Assembly (NCBI GenBank): GCA_029207755.1
Contig: JARCOQ010000008.1
Location: 26,711,021 to 26,775,020, forward strand
Reading direction: 5' to 3'
DNA from: Chamaea fasciata
Taxonomy: Eukaryota; Chordata; Aves; Passeriformes; Sylviidae
DNA: 64,000 nt
In this document: positions 37,337-57,276 of the stretch, piece by piece
How positions within the stretch are numbered: the first letter of the stretch is position 1
Layout of the letters: each line of letters starts with the position of its first letter
Notes under the pieces: model-generated
Seen by the model: only the letters and a program-made list of their open reading frames with translations
The model's database searches: none
Told to the model about the DNA's origin: nothing
Program-made: the position numbers and the translations under genes

Positions 37337-40300
37337 CAGCGCAGTGCTCAGTGAAATGCACTCACACACAGGTGCTGTACGGACATGAGGTCAGAATTAA
37401 GTGGGGGCCAGGGTTAATGTGCTTTGATTAGCTCTTCCTCCAATTGCATTGCTGTGATTAATTTTGCACACTCCTTTCTATGTGCAGGCTAACTTAGCAA
37501 GTAGCAGAGGATTTCTTTGGTGTGGCTGCAAAATGCCAGTCTGGAATTATTAATCTGGGCATGAAGCCAAAACTGTAATACCTTAATATGGCAAAAAATT
37601 CCCTATGGTTCAGAATTCCTTATGGCTCATACACCACACAGAGATAAAAAGCTGGCAAGCAAAGGGAGATGAAGAGATCACCACAAGTACATGGCTTGGT
37701 CTTGTTGGGGAATTGGGCTGAACTCTTAGCTGTCAGTAGGGTTGTGCCAGTTGGTACCGGCCAAACAAGGAATTGTGTTGGATGAAAGGAAGCTGTGGTC
37801 TCCCTTCTCTTCCCTTTCCTTTCTCTAATATGATTTTGATGAAATTCTCACAGCCTGGAAGTTGTCTCTCTGCTCCTGAGCTTCAGTTTCTCTTCTAGTT
37901 CTCTTCCCAAGACCTCCTCCCAATCCTGGGGTGCCCTTGTGCTGGGCTGGACCTGCAGAGCCTGCTGTGCACCCCTGTGAAGTCACACCATGCTCCATTC
38001 CTTCCCCAACACTCTCTCTGCCCTTCTCACCTGTGTATCCCTTGCAACCCTTTTGATGAGGGTTTTTGCTGCTAGTCATCCCCCGGGCACACTCTCTGCT
38101 TTTCTTCTTGGGAAACTTGAGATCAACTCAGCCATGAGGCCAGAGGGAGATCAAAGATCACTTCAGATTTGCAGGCAGAAGGGTTGGTTTGTGGCTCACT
38201 TTCCACTCATTTTTGTTAATTTAGACTTTCAGTAGCATCACTGAGAGCATTAAAATTCAAGTTAAATTTGTACTTTCATTTTTTTTATTTGTGTGTACAG
38301 TATTTCCCCTCCCTTAATTGCTGGGATTTTGCAACCATGAAAGAGGGGTTTTTGTCTTGGATTGTGGGGATTCTTTTCCTGCCAGGAAAATTTTGATGTT
38401 GCAAGATGGAAAACACAAGGCTTTGAATACTTGGCCTTTGTTAGAGAAAGAGCTCCTTTAAGGGCTTGCATCTTTATTCTGTTTATTGATGTGGAAGCCT
38501 TTCTCCTGAAGACTTCTCTCTTCTTTTTGCTTAAAGAAAGGGCAAGAATTCAAGTACTTGAGTTTTCCATGTTATAACATCTGTGTATTTAGCTAGGGCA
38601 CAGTAGAAGGGCTCATAAAAGCCCCCAGTGTTTTCCTATCGTGTTTTTTTGTTGAAGAAAGCTGTCATGCTGGGGCAGCATGGCTGTGTCTGAGAAGGAG
38701 CAGAAGCATCAGAGTGACTGAGTGAAGCATCTGCCTTGCCTTGCACATGGCATGGGCACCTCATACCTCTTCAAGGTGACTTGGGGTGTGGATGTACAGA
38801 ATAGGAGCTGTGACCCACAGCTGTGCCTACAGAATAGGCACCCCACCTGCGCAGTGCCCAGAATACCAATTCTCAGCTGAAGCCAGTGGCTGATAGGAGT
38901 GCCCTCTCCCACGGTGCTGCTGATGGGAGAAGTCAGAGTCTGTGGAAGTGGCTTTCCTCAGACTGAGGCTCGTTAGTTTGACTTGGCAATTCAAGTTAAA
39001 TTTTCCCATGAGCTTAGGTACCAAGCTGCAGGGCAGTGAAACCCAAAGGCTGAAGGACAGAAAATGGGTTAATGTGCCTGTCAGTTCATCTTTATCCCCT
39101 CTAGATGCCACGGACAGTGGAGAAACTCTTGAGGTGACCTATACACTCAGCTGCATGTCAATGTAAAGGTAAAGATGCAGGAGGAAGTTTTGCCTGGATA
39201 TGAAAAGAGAAGAACTCAGCTGCACAACCAGATCTGAGCTCCTCGAAGGTTGGGAATGCTGTGTTTGAACTGAATCCAGCCTAGGCTCCAGAAAAAGCAA
39301 TGCCATGGTTGACTTAGAGTTCACAGTGTGTCTCTGCCCTTGGTTTAGATTCACGAAGTGCCTTGGTCTCTGGACGGGCACTCGGAGCACTGTCAGTTGC
39401 AGAGATACTGCCACATGATACACCTTGAAGCACTAAGGGCTTCTATTTTGGACCACAAATTCCCGTGTATTCCTGGGCTCCTGTGCCTGCTCAGAAGTGC
39501 TCTCTAGGCAGCTGCACTCTTGCATAACCCATCAGGATTCACTGGAAAATGGTGTGGAGAGCTCTAAAGGGGCAGGATTCAATTAGCAAGGAGTTCATCA
39601 CAACAGCTGGGGGTCACATCCACTGGAAAGTGAAAAAGGCCATCTCTTCACTCAGCAACCTCTTACCTGCAAAGCGGGAGACCTCCCTGCTGGGCGCTCA
39701 CAGCCTAATTGCTCTTAGTTTAGTCTCCAGCTGGTCTCATGATAGCTGAAAATGGCTTTGCCCTCTGGTCGTCTGTTCCTACATCAGACATCGTCCTCGG
39801 CTTCTCCCTCCTTCAGCTTAACCAAATGCTTTCATAATTGCTCCTCCATGCTTCTTTGGTCTAAATTGTGAGAACTTCACCAAGTTTTCTGTTGGAAGTC
39901 CCTGACAATGAATGCACTGTGCAGCCTATGAGTCTGATTTCAGTTCTTGGAAAAATGAGGTAGGAGAAACCCACTGTGCTTTGGTCCAGCCTTGTTTATA
40001 TGCTGCCAGTGGCATACATAAACTGGTGGTTTAAAGTGTACCAGCTCACAGTTCTTAACTCACGGTTATTTCTGTCTTCTGGCATCCTGTCTGTAGAAAC
40101 AGGAATTTTACATGCAGGTGAATGCTGGCTAACATGCTGAATCTCCTTATCCCTTTGGGAAGCCAGTCATCTTCTGAGTTCCCCCTTCCCAGGGTTTCTC
40201 CTTGCTACTTTCCCATTTCTGTAGGCAGGAATTTTCTTGAAGCTCTTATGTAACAAGATAACACCACAAGCAAAAGGCACTTAAATCTGGCCTGTTTTTG

Positions 40301-41234
40301 GTGCTGGTGCTTCTCAAGTGGTCCTGTCCTGCCTACAAAGGATCCAGATCACTCTCCTCTGTTGTTTACAGCCCACAGAGCACAGAAGTGTTAAGCTGGG
40401 GCTTTTACCTTGATGAAGAGCATGTTTAAAGTTAAGACAAGGACTTTCTCTGGCCGTCTACAAGATGGTTAACTTTGTATAAAACCCATCTGAGATTAAT
40501 CTTAACATCCACTGCTCTGTGTCTTTTACTTGCACTTTCAAATTGCCATTTTAAATGCTGCCTGAACTTGCTCACCTTTTTATCAATGCTGCAAGTGAAT
40601 TCCCTTTAAATAGCAGCTGCTGACACAGCAGCTCTGCCTGTGATTAATGTGATGGCCAAGATCCAGGCAAGGTAGGAGAGCCCCATGCAGTGGGGTATCC
40701 CCACAGCCCCCACCAGGGCTTGCCCCTCTCCCAGGGGATGCAGAGCTTTGGAGGGGCAACAGCTGGGGTTGGGTTGATAGGTGCAAAGGCAGAGCTGGAT
40801 GCTTCTTATGTGTTTCATGGGAAGTTTGCAAATGTGCCAGAGCAAGGGGGAGTCCCTAAGCAAATTACCATGCAGGATATAGCACATTCATCTCCATCTT
40901 CCCGCTCAGAGCTTGTGCAGGGGCACCTGCCCTGTCTTGGGGAGGGAGGGCAGGAGGGCTTGGCTCTCCATGGAGAACTCTCCCACTCCACCCCAGGCTG
41001 GGTTTTTGTGCTGGTTGTCAGCTCTCAGCCCTGCCCTGACACTCTGTCTAGCTACTGCAGGAGTCAGATGAGGGCAGCCCAGCCTCTCCATACAGGTTGG
41101 GCAGGTAGGAGAGATTAATTTCCTCTTCTGTCCCAGCTCCAGAGTTCTGGGCTTATTCCATGGTAGCAGTTCTGCCCAGGGCATAGAAATTTACCAGCAC
41201 ATGCAGTCTCTTTGGGTTGTTTTTCTATTTCCTC

Positions 41235-41268
41235 TTTTTTTTTTTTTTCCTTTTTTTTTTTTTTTTTT
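41235..41268. repeat. Interrupted poly(T) tract
   Basis: Fourteen Ts, then CC, then eighteen Ts. It is low-complexity DNA in MRAS intron 2. Confidence 0.9.
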
Positions 41269-42919
41269 GGTACAGTCCTTAAGAATAGCCTAGATGCCTT
41301 TGCGCTGAGACCCTTGTTTCTTAGATTTAGAGGGGAGAAGCAGGATACAAGGCTATGAAGGGACTCAGGTGACTTTCCAACAATCTTGGCAAATAAGCCT
41401 AAATCTCAGGGTCTTTGCAAGAGCCTAGAAGCTCTTTTTACCTTAAGAGGTAAAACAGACATTCAACACCAGTTAAGGCAGGAGAACGAATGAGGCTGAA
41501 GGTTTTAAAGGGCCTACCATCACCGAGGAAGGTCTCCGGGTCTTCCAGGGTAGCTGTCTCTCCTCCAGACATGCAGTGGAGGTGTGTGGCTGGCTCATGG
41601 GCTGTGCTGTGATGTGCAGCGTGTCCACCTGTGCCCACCTGTACTGATGCAGCAAAGTGGTCTTTATCATGGTCCCATCTGGAAACTGGGGCAGCCTGAG
41701 CTCTTACCCGTACAGGGAGCACCTTGCTGGGTCTGTGGGCCCGTTCAGACTAGACAAACCTGTATCAAGCCCTGCTGCTCTGTCAGCAGTATGTTCCTGC
41801 CACAGTCTCCATCCACAGCTGCCCTGGGCTTTCCCCATCACTTGTGGGCAGCAGATGTTTACTCCGTGGCTGTACAGCAGAGGCAAAGCAGTTTTCCCAC
41901 TCAGCCCAGTTGACTGGGACTGTGAAAATGTTCCCAGTCATCATGAAGGTCCCACATTTGCCTCTGTGGTGCAATGATGCATTAGGACTAGTACTTCTGA
42001 GCAGCTGATGCACTTCGAGTGCACCCCATGTTTGTACTGGCACAGGCTAAACTGATGAACTGTTGTACTCTCCTCCTGCCAGTCAAAATCCTGGCTGTGC
42101 ACAAAGCTGGGGCTCAGGAACTAGCATTGATGTGTGCATGTTTGTGGTATTTACCCAGAAGGCTGGGGTAGCTTGTTCCACAGGTGATGGGACCCCCTGT
42201 GAGACAGATCCATTGGAGAACCAGTGAGTTATGATGCCATTAAGTTTAATCTAGTGGGGAACAGCATCTGGGTGGCTGTCATAACTGAGGTGCTTTAGGG
42301 GATTTAAGCATGGATTTATTCACAGAAATGTGAACACTGTATTGGATATGCAATGCACTTAAAGCTTTTTCCTCTGTTTTAGTTACCTCCTTAGTATCAG
42401 AACACCATTTGGGACTGAATATTTAAGGGGAGTTCCCCAAGGCTCATTCTGAAAGGACAAAAATGTCTAGAAATAATATCCAGCTGTTGAGAAAAGGAAA
42501 GTGCTTGTAGCTATTACTTTGGGTTGTCTCCCAGCTCTGCTTCACCATGCTTTTTGTATGTTATCCCTGATATTTAAACTGGCTTTTAGCTAGTCTTCCA
42601 GTCTTGAGTTTTCTTTGCTGGGAGAGGGAAAAGTTGGGAGGGCTGTGAAATACTTTGAGCCATATTTGGCTAGAGGAGCAACTCCCCAAATTCAGTGATC
42701 AGTATTTGGCACTGGAAAATGAAAATGAAATCCACATAGTTATCTTCCCTTCCATCTGCTCCCAGCTTAGGCACACAAGGATGAGTGAGGCCTAGGACAG
42801 AAACCCCCTTGTCCATCCAACTTGATTTCATCAGATCTTAGTCTTAGAGCAAGCCCTGCAGAGGCAGAGAGGCCACAGGACACACAGTGGTGCCAGCAGC
42901 TACAGGCCCCTCACAATGA

Positions 42920-50764
<7,845 letters not shown>

Positions 50765-50864
50765 GCAACAGATCCCAGAGAAAAGCCAGAAGAAGAAGAA
50801 AAAGACCAAATGGCGAGGGGACAGAGCCACAGGCTCCCATAAACTCCAGTGTGTGATTTTGTGA
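50765..50864 (+). CDS. MRAS: MRAS terminal coding exon: end of codon 176 to residue 208 and stop
   Basis: The exon encodes [20 protein letters not shown] followed by [12 protein letters not shown] and TGA. Five consecutive lysines (185-189) plus K191 and R193 form the hypervariable polybasic membrane-targeting region. CVIL is a CAAX box whose Cys205 would be prenylated. A leucine in the last position favours geranylgeranyl transfer, which fits plasma-membrane localisation. The total length of 208 residues equals that of mammalian MRAS. Residue 200 is Ser, where I recall Thr. The acceptor is AAAACAG|G, and the stop codon is at 50862-50864. Confidence 0.97.
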
Positions 50865-51153
50865 CGGGACACCCTGGGAGTGCCTGGGATGCCTCCCTCC
50901 TCCCCTCTTGACCCAGGGCCAGCCCAGGCCAGGATCCACAGCCCGATGCTGATGCCCACAGGCCCTGTGGCCCCTCGGGCTCCCTGCGGCGGCTCGGACT
51001 CAGAGGAGGCGGCTCAAAGGGTCGGGACCCCCGGAGAGGGGCTGCTCATCAGGGCCAGTGTGGGAGCTGTGCCAGTGGGAGGCAGAAGGGATCAGCAGGA
51101 CCTCAACTCTCAAAAACCCCTAGCACCTTCCAGGGGCCTCCATGATGTTTATT

Positions 51154-51181
51154 AAAAAAACAAAAACAAACAAACAAACAA
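51154..51181. repeat. (CAAA)n / A-rich microsatellite in the MRAS 3' UTR
   Basis: An A run passes into AACAAAAACAAACAAACAAA. It lies about 290 nt after the stop codon. An ATTAAA word occurs at its left edge but it lacks a clear downstream GT-rich element and is not called as a poly(A) signal. Confidence 0.85.
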
Positions 51182-51692
51182 GGCAGAAGTTAAAAAGTGT
51201 TGGTTTTATCTGCAAACATTACTCTTTGTGACCCATTTCCGAACAGCCTTGAATAGCCCCCCTGTTTGGTACAGTTGTTTGTGTATGTGTGGGGGAAGGG
51301 AAAGGTTTTTCTTTCTCTTATTTTTTTTTTTTTTTTGTCCTCTTCTTCCTTTTTGTTGTTTGCTCAGCGAGTGTTGGGTTGCAAAGAAACAACGGCCAGG
51401 CTTAGATTTTTTGCACTGAACTCTCTCTTGGGCGGCAGTGCCAAAACGCAACTTCATATGAAAGTGCATAGATTTGGAGGAAGAAAATTAATTCCAGCTG
51501 CTCTGGGTGCTCCAGACATTGTGTCAGACTCTGGAGAGTCGCCAGCTCACAGACCATAAACTCCAGCTTAGGAAAGGAGGTTTGGGCTTGGATTTTTTTT
51601 TTTTTCTTACCCTTTGTCAAGAGGTTTTGTTTCTGTTTTGTAACTTTGGACGTGTCAAACTTAAGACATTTTGTTAACCTGGAAGTATTTAA

Positions 51693-51698
51693 ATTAAA
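51693..51698 (+). terminator. MRAS: Possible proximal poly(A) signal ATTAAA
   Basis: ATTAAA sits in TTTAAATTAAAGTAATTTAC. It is followed by a GT/T-rich stretch (GTATGTCATTTTTGGGG) within 20-45 nt, the layout of a cleavage and polyadenylation site. Use of it would give a 3' UTR of about 850 nt. Mapping by 3'-end reads is required. Confidence 0.4.
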
Positions 51699-53989
51699 GT
51701 AATTTACAAATGGAAGGGTATGTCATTTTTGGGGAGAGGGGTGGAGGGGAAGGGAGAAAGGAAGTAAAATCTGATCTGAACTTGTTATTTGGGAGTTGAA
51801 TTTCTCCCTCATAAATGCATGTAAAGTGGTGCGATCTAAATCACTCTCTGTTATTCCTTAACCTTTCCCTGCAAAGCCACTCATGGGTAGATTAATTGTT
51901 TTGCTTTTCCCAGGCTCATCTCACACACAGGAAAAAATCTGTTTATGGACTTTGGCTCAATGTTTCTACTTCTCCCTCCTTCACCAAGTTGGTGACTTGA
52001 AAGGAAGAGGTGTTTTTAAAATTATTCAAGTGGGATGTGTCTCTTCATAAGCTGACTCTATCTAAAATGTCTCCCTGAAAACAGCAAGGACTAAATATGC
52101 CTTATGAAAAGACAAGGCAAAAAACCTGCAAGCATTCAAACTGCCATCTGTAGCACCAGAAATATGGCTGTGCACATCCTGGAGGGTCCACGTGTTCTTT
52201 CACACCTTTCGTGGCAGTAAGAACTGCAGTGGCAAATTTGTCTTTAATGGAATGTCATCTGCTGGATTCAATCCATTGGCTCCATTCACATGGTCACTAA
52301 ACCTGTTTAAAAGTAGCAACTTGCTTTTCATCAGCTTGAATCTTATTCAAATATGCTTTCTGGGCATGACTTAAAATATTGGCAGAGTACGAATGCCTGA
52401 GATTTATGTGTCTGAGCACAGAAAATCCTGGTATTGGATACTGAAGATCCATCCAAGAGGATGGATTATCACAACCTTAGTTGTCCATACTCATTTGCCA
52501 CCAGATTTCATTTCTTGACCCTTTGCCAGGCCACTTTTTAGAAGTGAGTTGGCTACTGATTATTTTTCAGGTGAATGAATGAGGCTAATGGAAACATGTT
52601 CCTAATTTGTCCAGTCTTCAACACAGCCAGAAGATGGCAAAAGCCTGCGGCTGGCTCAGCAAGCTGCTTAGGGTAATGCTGGCTCTGCTGCCTCTGTCCC
52701 CTTTCGTGTGGTGACAGATGCTGGGGATGGATTAAGCAGGGGGATATTGGAAAGAAGTGTCTGTCACAGTCTCTTAGGTTGGATGTGGGCCATACACTTC
52801 AGAGAAGTAGCAACGTGCTGTGTCAGCTGAGATGTGACTCCCAACCATCACAACATTTCTCCAAGTACTGGCTGAACAGAACTGCAGCAACTGAAGCCAT
52901 CCACTTCAAATTCTGGTCCTTGAGACTTGCCTCTGCCTTCTGGAGGAAGATCTCCCTGTAGGCATTTCATTTTCCTGCTTTGAAAACCTCTAGTAAATCA
53001 GAAATTATCTGACCTTTGCAACCACCCCATTTCACCCTCACCCCTGTAACCACTTCCCTACCAGAATCCCTGTCTAGCCTGACTGCTGGCTTAATAGTTT
53101 TAATTATACACTACTAATGCTATGGGATCCCACACACAAGAAGATGATGGCATTTTCAGGGAGCTCTTTTAATACCCCCTAGAGCCCTGCCACTTAAAAA
53201 TAACTTGATTCCCGCTGAAACACCTCATCCTTATTATTTTTATCTAAACCCTTGGGAATGCTTGCCTGAAAACAGCGTGTGTGTCTCTTGAGTCACATCT
53301 GCTGCGTACTCAGCACTGCAGAAGAAATTATCTGCTTTTTCTAAAGCTTCTTAATTGTTTCTTCAGTTCCTTCAGCAACCAACAGCTATTGCAGAATAAC
53401 AGAGGGGAGGAGGAGGGAAAAGGAGCAGATTAACAACAGAATATGGAGTAGTGGCCAATGGGGAAAACATGGCTGTTTTCTTCTACGGTCATCAACTTGT
53501 TTATAGCAAGGAGTGTTTTCCAGCAAGGACTGTGTGTCTCTGACATATCCTAGGGTGCTGAAAATAGCAAGGTATACAAAGCCTTCTGCTACCTAAGCCA
53601 CCCTGTCATATTCAGGACTGTTGGGAAATGGAGAGCACCTTCCCTGTCATGTGCAGCACCTACAGACCTGGGTAGGAGACACCAGTTGGTGACAACAACT
53701 GCAGAGAGCAACACCTGTGCTGTGGGTGGCTTGTATTTTTCAATGGAGCATCCAGTGGATAGGGACATTTCTGCTGCGGTCAGGGGCAGTATGGAGAAGG
53801 ATCCTGTAAGGGCATACATGGGACTCGTTTTCAAAGAGCACGTGGTGTAAATGACCTAACATCATCTTCAGCCCCTGGGTAAATCAGCATTTTCTTGTCT
53901 CAGAGCAATCTGGTTCCTCTTCTGTTAAACAGGAATTGGCAAGGTAGAGTTGGACATAGAGGTGACCTTGCTTTCAACACACAGTTTCA

Positions 53990-54000
53990 AATAAAATAAA
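53990..54000 (+). terminator. MRAS: Possible distal poly(A) signal, overlapping AATAAA pair
   Basis: AATAAAATAAA supplies two overlapping canonical hexamers (53990-53995 and 53995-54000), about 3.1 kb after the stop codon. The downstream sequence is less clearly GT-rich. Further AATAAA words occur later, for example at 54372, so the choice is tentative. Confidence 0.35.
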
Positions 54001-56928
54001 AAGAGGGGCAAAACCTTGCAGATTTATAGGTATTAAATAGCCAAATAACCTCCTTTTTCTATTTTAGACACTGGATAATATTTGTAGAACAACAAACAAA
54101 AAGTATTAAGCCACCTAAGTTTTGGCTTTGCAAAGGTGCCATCACCTCCCCAACCTGGGATCACATAGCAGCAGTACCACTGCTTTCAGGTAAATCATGT
54201 TGCTGTTTCCTCTCTCTGGTCCTGCCTATAAGACAGCCACTGGTTTAGTTTTCTTACCAATTTCTGAGGTGCATGACATTTACTGTACGAGCCAAGTCAC
54301 CTGTTTGCCTGTCGACCTCACATCTCTCAAAACGAGGGTGGGAAGGAAGAAAAGGAGAAGTACCTGGTTGAAATAAATACACGTTCCTTTGGCATGAGTA
54401 GAGTTTAATTGTCCCTCTCTGCCTGCCAGCTCTAAATGGCACAAAAGCCTGATAACAGCAAAACCAAACAATGCCACCCCACACCTGAGGAGGCCTGCTT
54501 GTGGTGGCCACCTACAAACCTGCTTTGTTGGCTAGCTAAGGCCAGTGCTGTCACTGGCAAAGCTGCTCTGTGATAGCTGGGGTACATTTGAATAAACCAC
54601 GTTCAGATGATGGTGCTCAGCAGCAGAGCACTGGGGATGGTGAATAAGAGAAGCAAGTATTTAACAAGGGGCTGAAATTGCTTGGTTTGGATCAGATGTT
54701 TCAGTTTAACAAGAGCCCATTGGCGTATGTTGCTCGGTTCCTTAATCTGTAATAATTAATTTTGGCTGGCTCTTTTAACCTACAGCTGTACTAGAATTTG
54801 CAAATTAGGACAGGCTGAGGGGTTTAGACATAGATGGTGTGTCTTGTCTGGAGAGGAAATGAGCATTATTGGGCTCAGAGAGGACAGCATTGTAACACTG
54901 GTTCAGATTTTTTGTTTTAGCTTGTTACCATCCTCAGGCCAAAATGGACTGCCCAGAGCCTTATTCAGCTCCAGTGATTTCAAGGGATGGTCCCTAAATG
55001 CTGCCAAAGTGCTTGGGAAGGAGATGATCCCCCTCAAAGCTCTCCTAAAAGCAGAATATAAAGGGGAATACAGAGGATACTTTAAGAGGTGAAATTTACG
55101 GTCTACTCCAGATGTCAGAGTTCAGATATTTATTGATGAGGAAGAGAGAGGGCTTGAGAGAAGTTTGGCATTAGGGAAATAGACAAGGCTCTGTGACAAC
55201 TGCCACATCAACCTGTGTACCTTGGAATGGACAGAAAAGCTCTGTATTTGGAAATCTGCTTTCTGTAAGGCAACCTATTTTATCTGCTGTAGGCTGGGCA
55301 GGAAGGGGGAGCTTTAGTGCATTTATTAAGGACTGCATTAGAGTGCACAGCAAACATGACAGTGAAAAGGAGAGGAAGGATGCTGTGGCATGGGAAGTGG
55401 ATATTTCAAGTGTCTGTGGATACCCTAGTTCTTCTCCTACAAAGTGATGTCACCTGTGTTTTAGGGACTCACTGATGCATCTAGACAAAGTCGAAGTCAC
55501 CAATTTTGTGAAATGTATTAATTGCCTTTTGCATCCTAGGCAATCTCATGAGCATCAGTTGCACAATTAGGCTGTAAATAATTCAATATTTGGCTATCAG
55601 GGATTCCATCAATATTATGCAGGCCTTTTGCTTCCTTTTCTCTTGCATGCAAGGGAAATAAATATTTCATAGATGATCTCACAGATGGTTTCTGGGATGA
55701 CACAGGACTTGCTTGCAGCAGAAGAGAGCAGGGAGAGAGATGACTGCGTCTGCTGGATCCCATGATGGGGAGGCACAAGGAGTTACAGTACAGAGGTAGG
55801 CTCTGGTTTGAGGGGGTTTCCCACCACTGTGGCAAACCACTGCTGCTTCTCTCCAGCTCCAAGAAGTCACTCATGAGTGGCCAGCAGGTCAGGCAGGTCA
55901 AGATTTCCCGAGCTGTGCCAAAGGGAGGGGCCAGGCAAGGAAGGCTCACACCCAGCAGGTGAGACCTGCCAGCTGGGTGGGTGCAGGGGTTACTGCTAAC
56001 GACAGGAGAGGGGTGTTCAGCAGTGCTGAATGTGGAGTAGAGACAGCCAAAATCCCCTAATCCTGGCAGTTCTGGGACAGCTTTTTTAATTCTTTTGAAT
56101 TCAGGGTTCCCTTTGCCAAATCCTGGGGGAGCAGCAACATCATGCCAAGCCAAACACAGCAGTCTGACTTGCCACAAGCATTACTACTCCTCTGGTTTCC
56201 ATCCCTCCTCCCAGGTCTCTCCCATGCAGACCAGGACATGTACAACACTGTCTGAGAGCTCAGACTGGGCATCGGGTCAGATCCAGGAGCCAGAGGGACT
56301 CGGGCAACACCCTGGATTTGGTCAAAAAGAGAGCAGGAGTAAGAGGCCAAGGAAGGAGCTTTGTGAATCAGGACCCTGTTCCATAAAGCCAAATCCTCTG
56401 CAAATCTGGGCAAGAGACATGGTACAGCTCGTGATTAAGACAATCTCTGCTGAGAAGTCAGCCCAGCCGAACAAGTCACGAGCTGCTCCTTGGGCTGCCG
56501 CACACAGAGGTGGTTATCATGTGGCTCCTGTGACAGCGGCTCCTCACTACAGAAGTCAAGCCAAACCAGCCCAGACCTGGACAGAGACTGGGCATGCCTC
56601 TTTGCAACTCAATAGCGCATCTCCCCATAAAGCAGGGAGTTCTTTCTGCAAGCTCCATAATAAGAGCTGTGTTTCAAACAACAGTCCCTGAGATGGAGCC
56701 AGACAGAAAGCAGGAAATGCGAAGTTAAGGCTGATGCTCCGGGCTTTGCTCACGCAATTGTTGAGGTCGAACAAAGCACAATGATGTGAGCTGGGGACAG
56801 GGTGCCACTCACCCTCCCCAGGGAGCTTCCTGCCTTGCCTTGTCTCATCCCAGTCTCCAAACTTTCATAAGAGCTTCTGCTGGTTTCTGGCATTGAGCTT
56901 CCCACAGAGCTGGTCACAAATTTTCATT

Positions 56929-56931
<3 letters not shown>

Positions 56932-56959
<28 letters not shown>
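56932..56959. repeat. 28-base poly(T) run
   Basis: Twenty-eight consecutive Ts. This could be the tail of a minus-strand retroposed sequence, but no recognisable body follows to the right, so it is called simple sequence. Confidence 0.9.
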
Positions 56960-56962
<3 letters not shown>

Positions 56963-57236
56963 TGCTTTTGTGAAGTCTCTTTATCTCCCCCAGCACCCTC
57001 TGGGCAGCAGGGTTAGTGTGGCAATGGGGGTGTCTGGGCAGCCTTTGGCAGAAGGTGTCTTGTGGGGAAGAGGAGGTTCAGCAGGAGATGGGGAAAACAA
57101 AGCAGTCACACCATCAGCATAGAACACTTAAAGGCAGAGGAGGCACTCTGCTAGGTTTTTGTTGGTTTTACTTTAGCATATAAAAATTATTCTGGGAAAA
57201 TTCAGGTGACACCTTCTACCATAAAAGAATAAAGAA

Positions 57237-57276
57237 TAGAGAACTAGAACTAATGAAAGAAGTAGAGAACTAATGA
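57237..57276. repeat. Short local duplication
   Basis: TAGAGAACTA occurs at 57237-57246 and again at 57263-57272, 26 bp later. Copies of GAACTAATGA lie beside it. It is A-rich slippage-type sequence with no other evident content. Confidence 0.6.

Larger units (their letters stand above)
50865..54020 (+). other. MRAS: MRAS 3' UTR (extent uncertain)
   Basis: The region begins directly after the TGA. The first 850 bp include a G+C-rich stretch, a CAAA repeat, T-rich tracts near 51.32 and 51.59 kb and an ATTAAA signal at 51693. A longer form could run to the tandem AATAAA at 53990-54000, giving a 3' UTR of about 3.1 kb. I recall mammalian MRAS having a 3' UTR of several kilobases, which favours the longer form. 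No coding frame above 85 codons occurs here. The distal end is a prediction. Confidence 0.5.
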
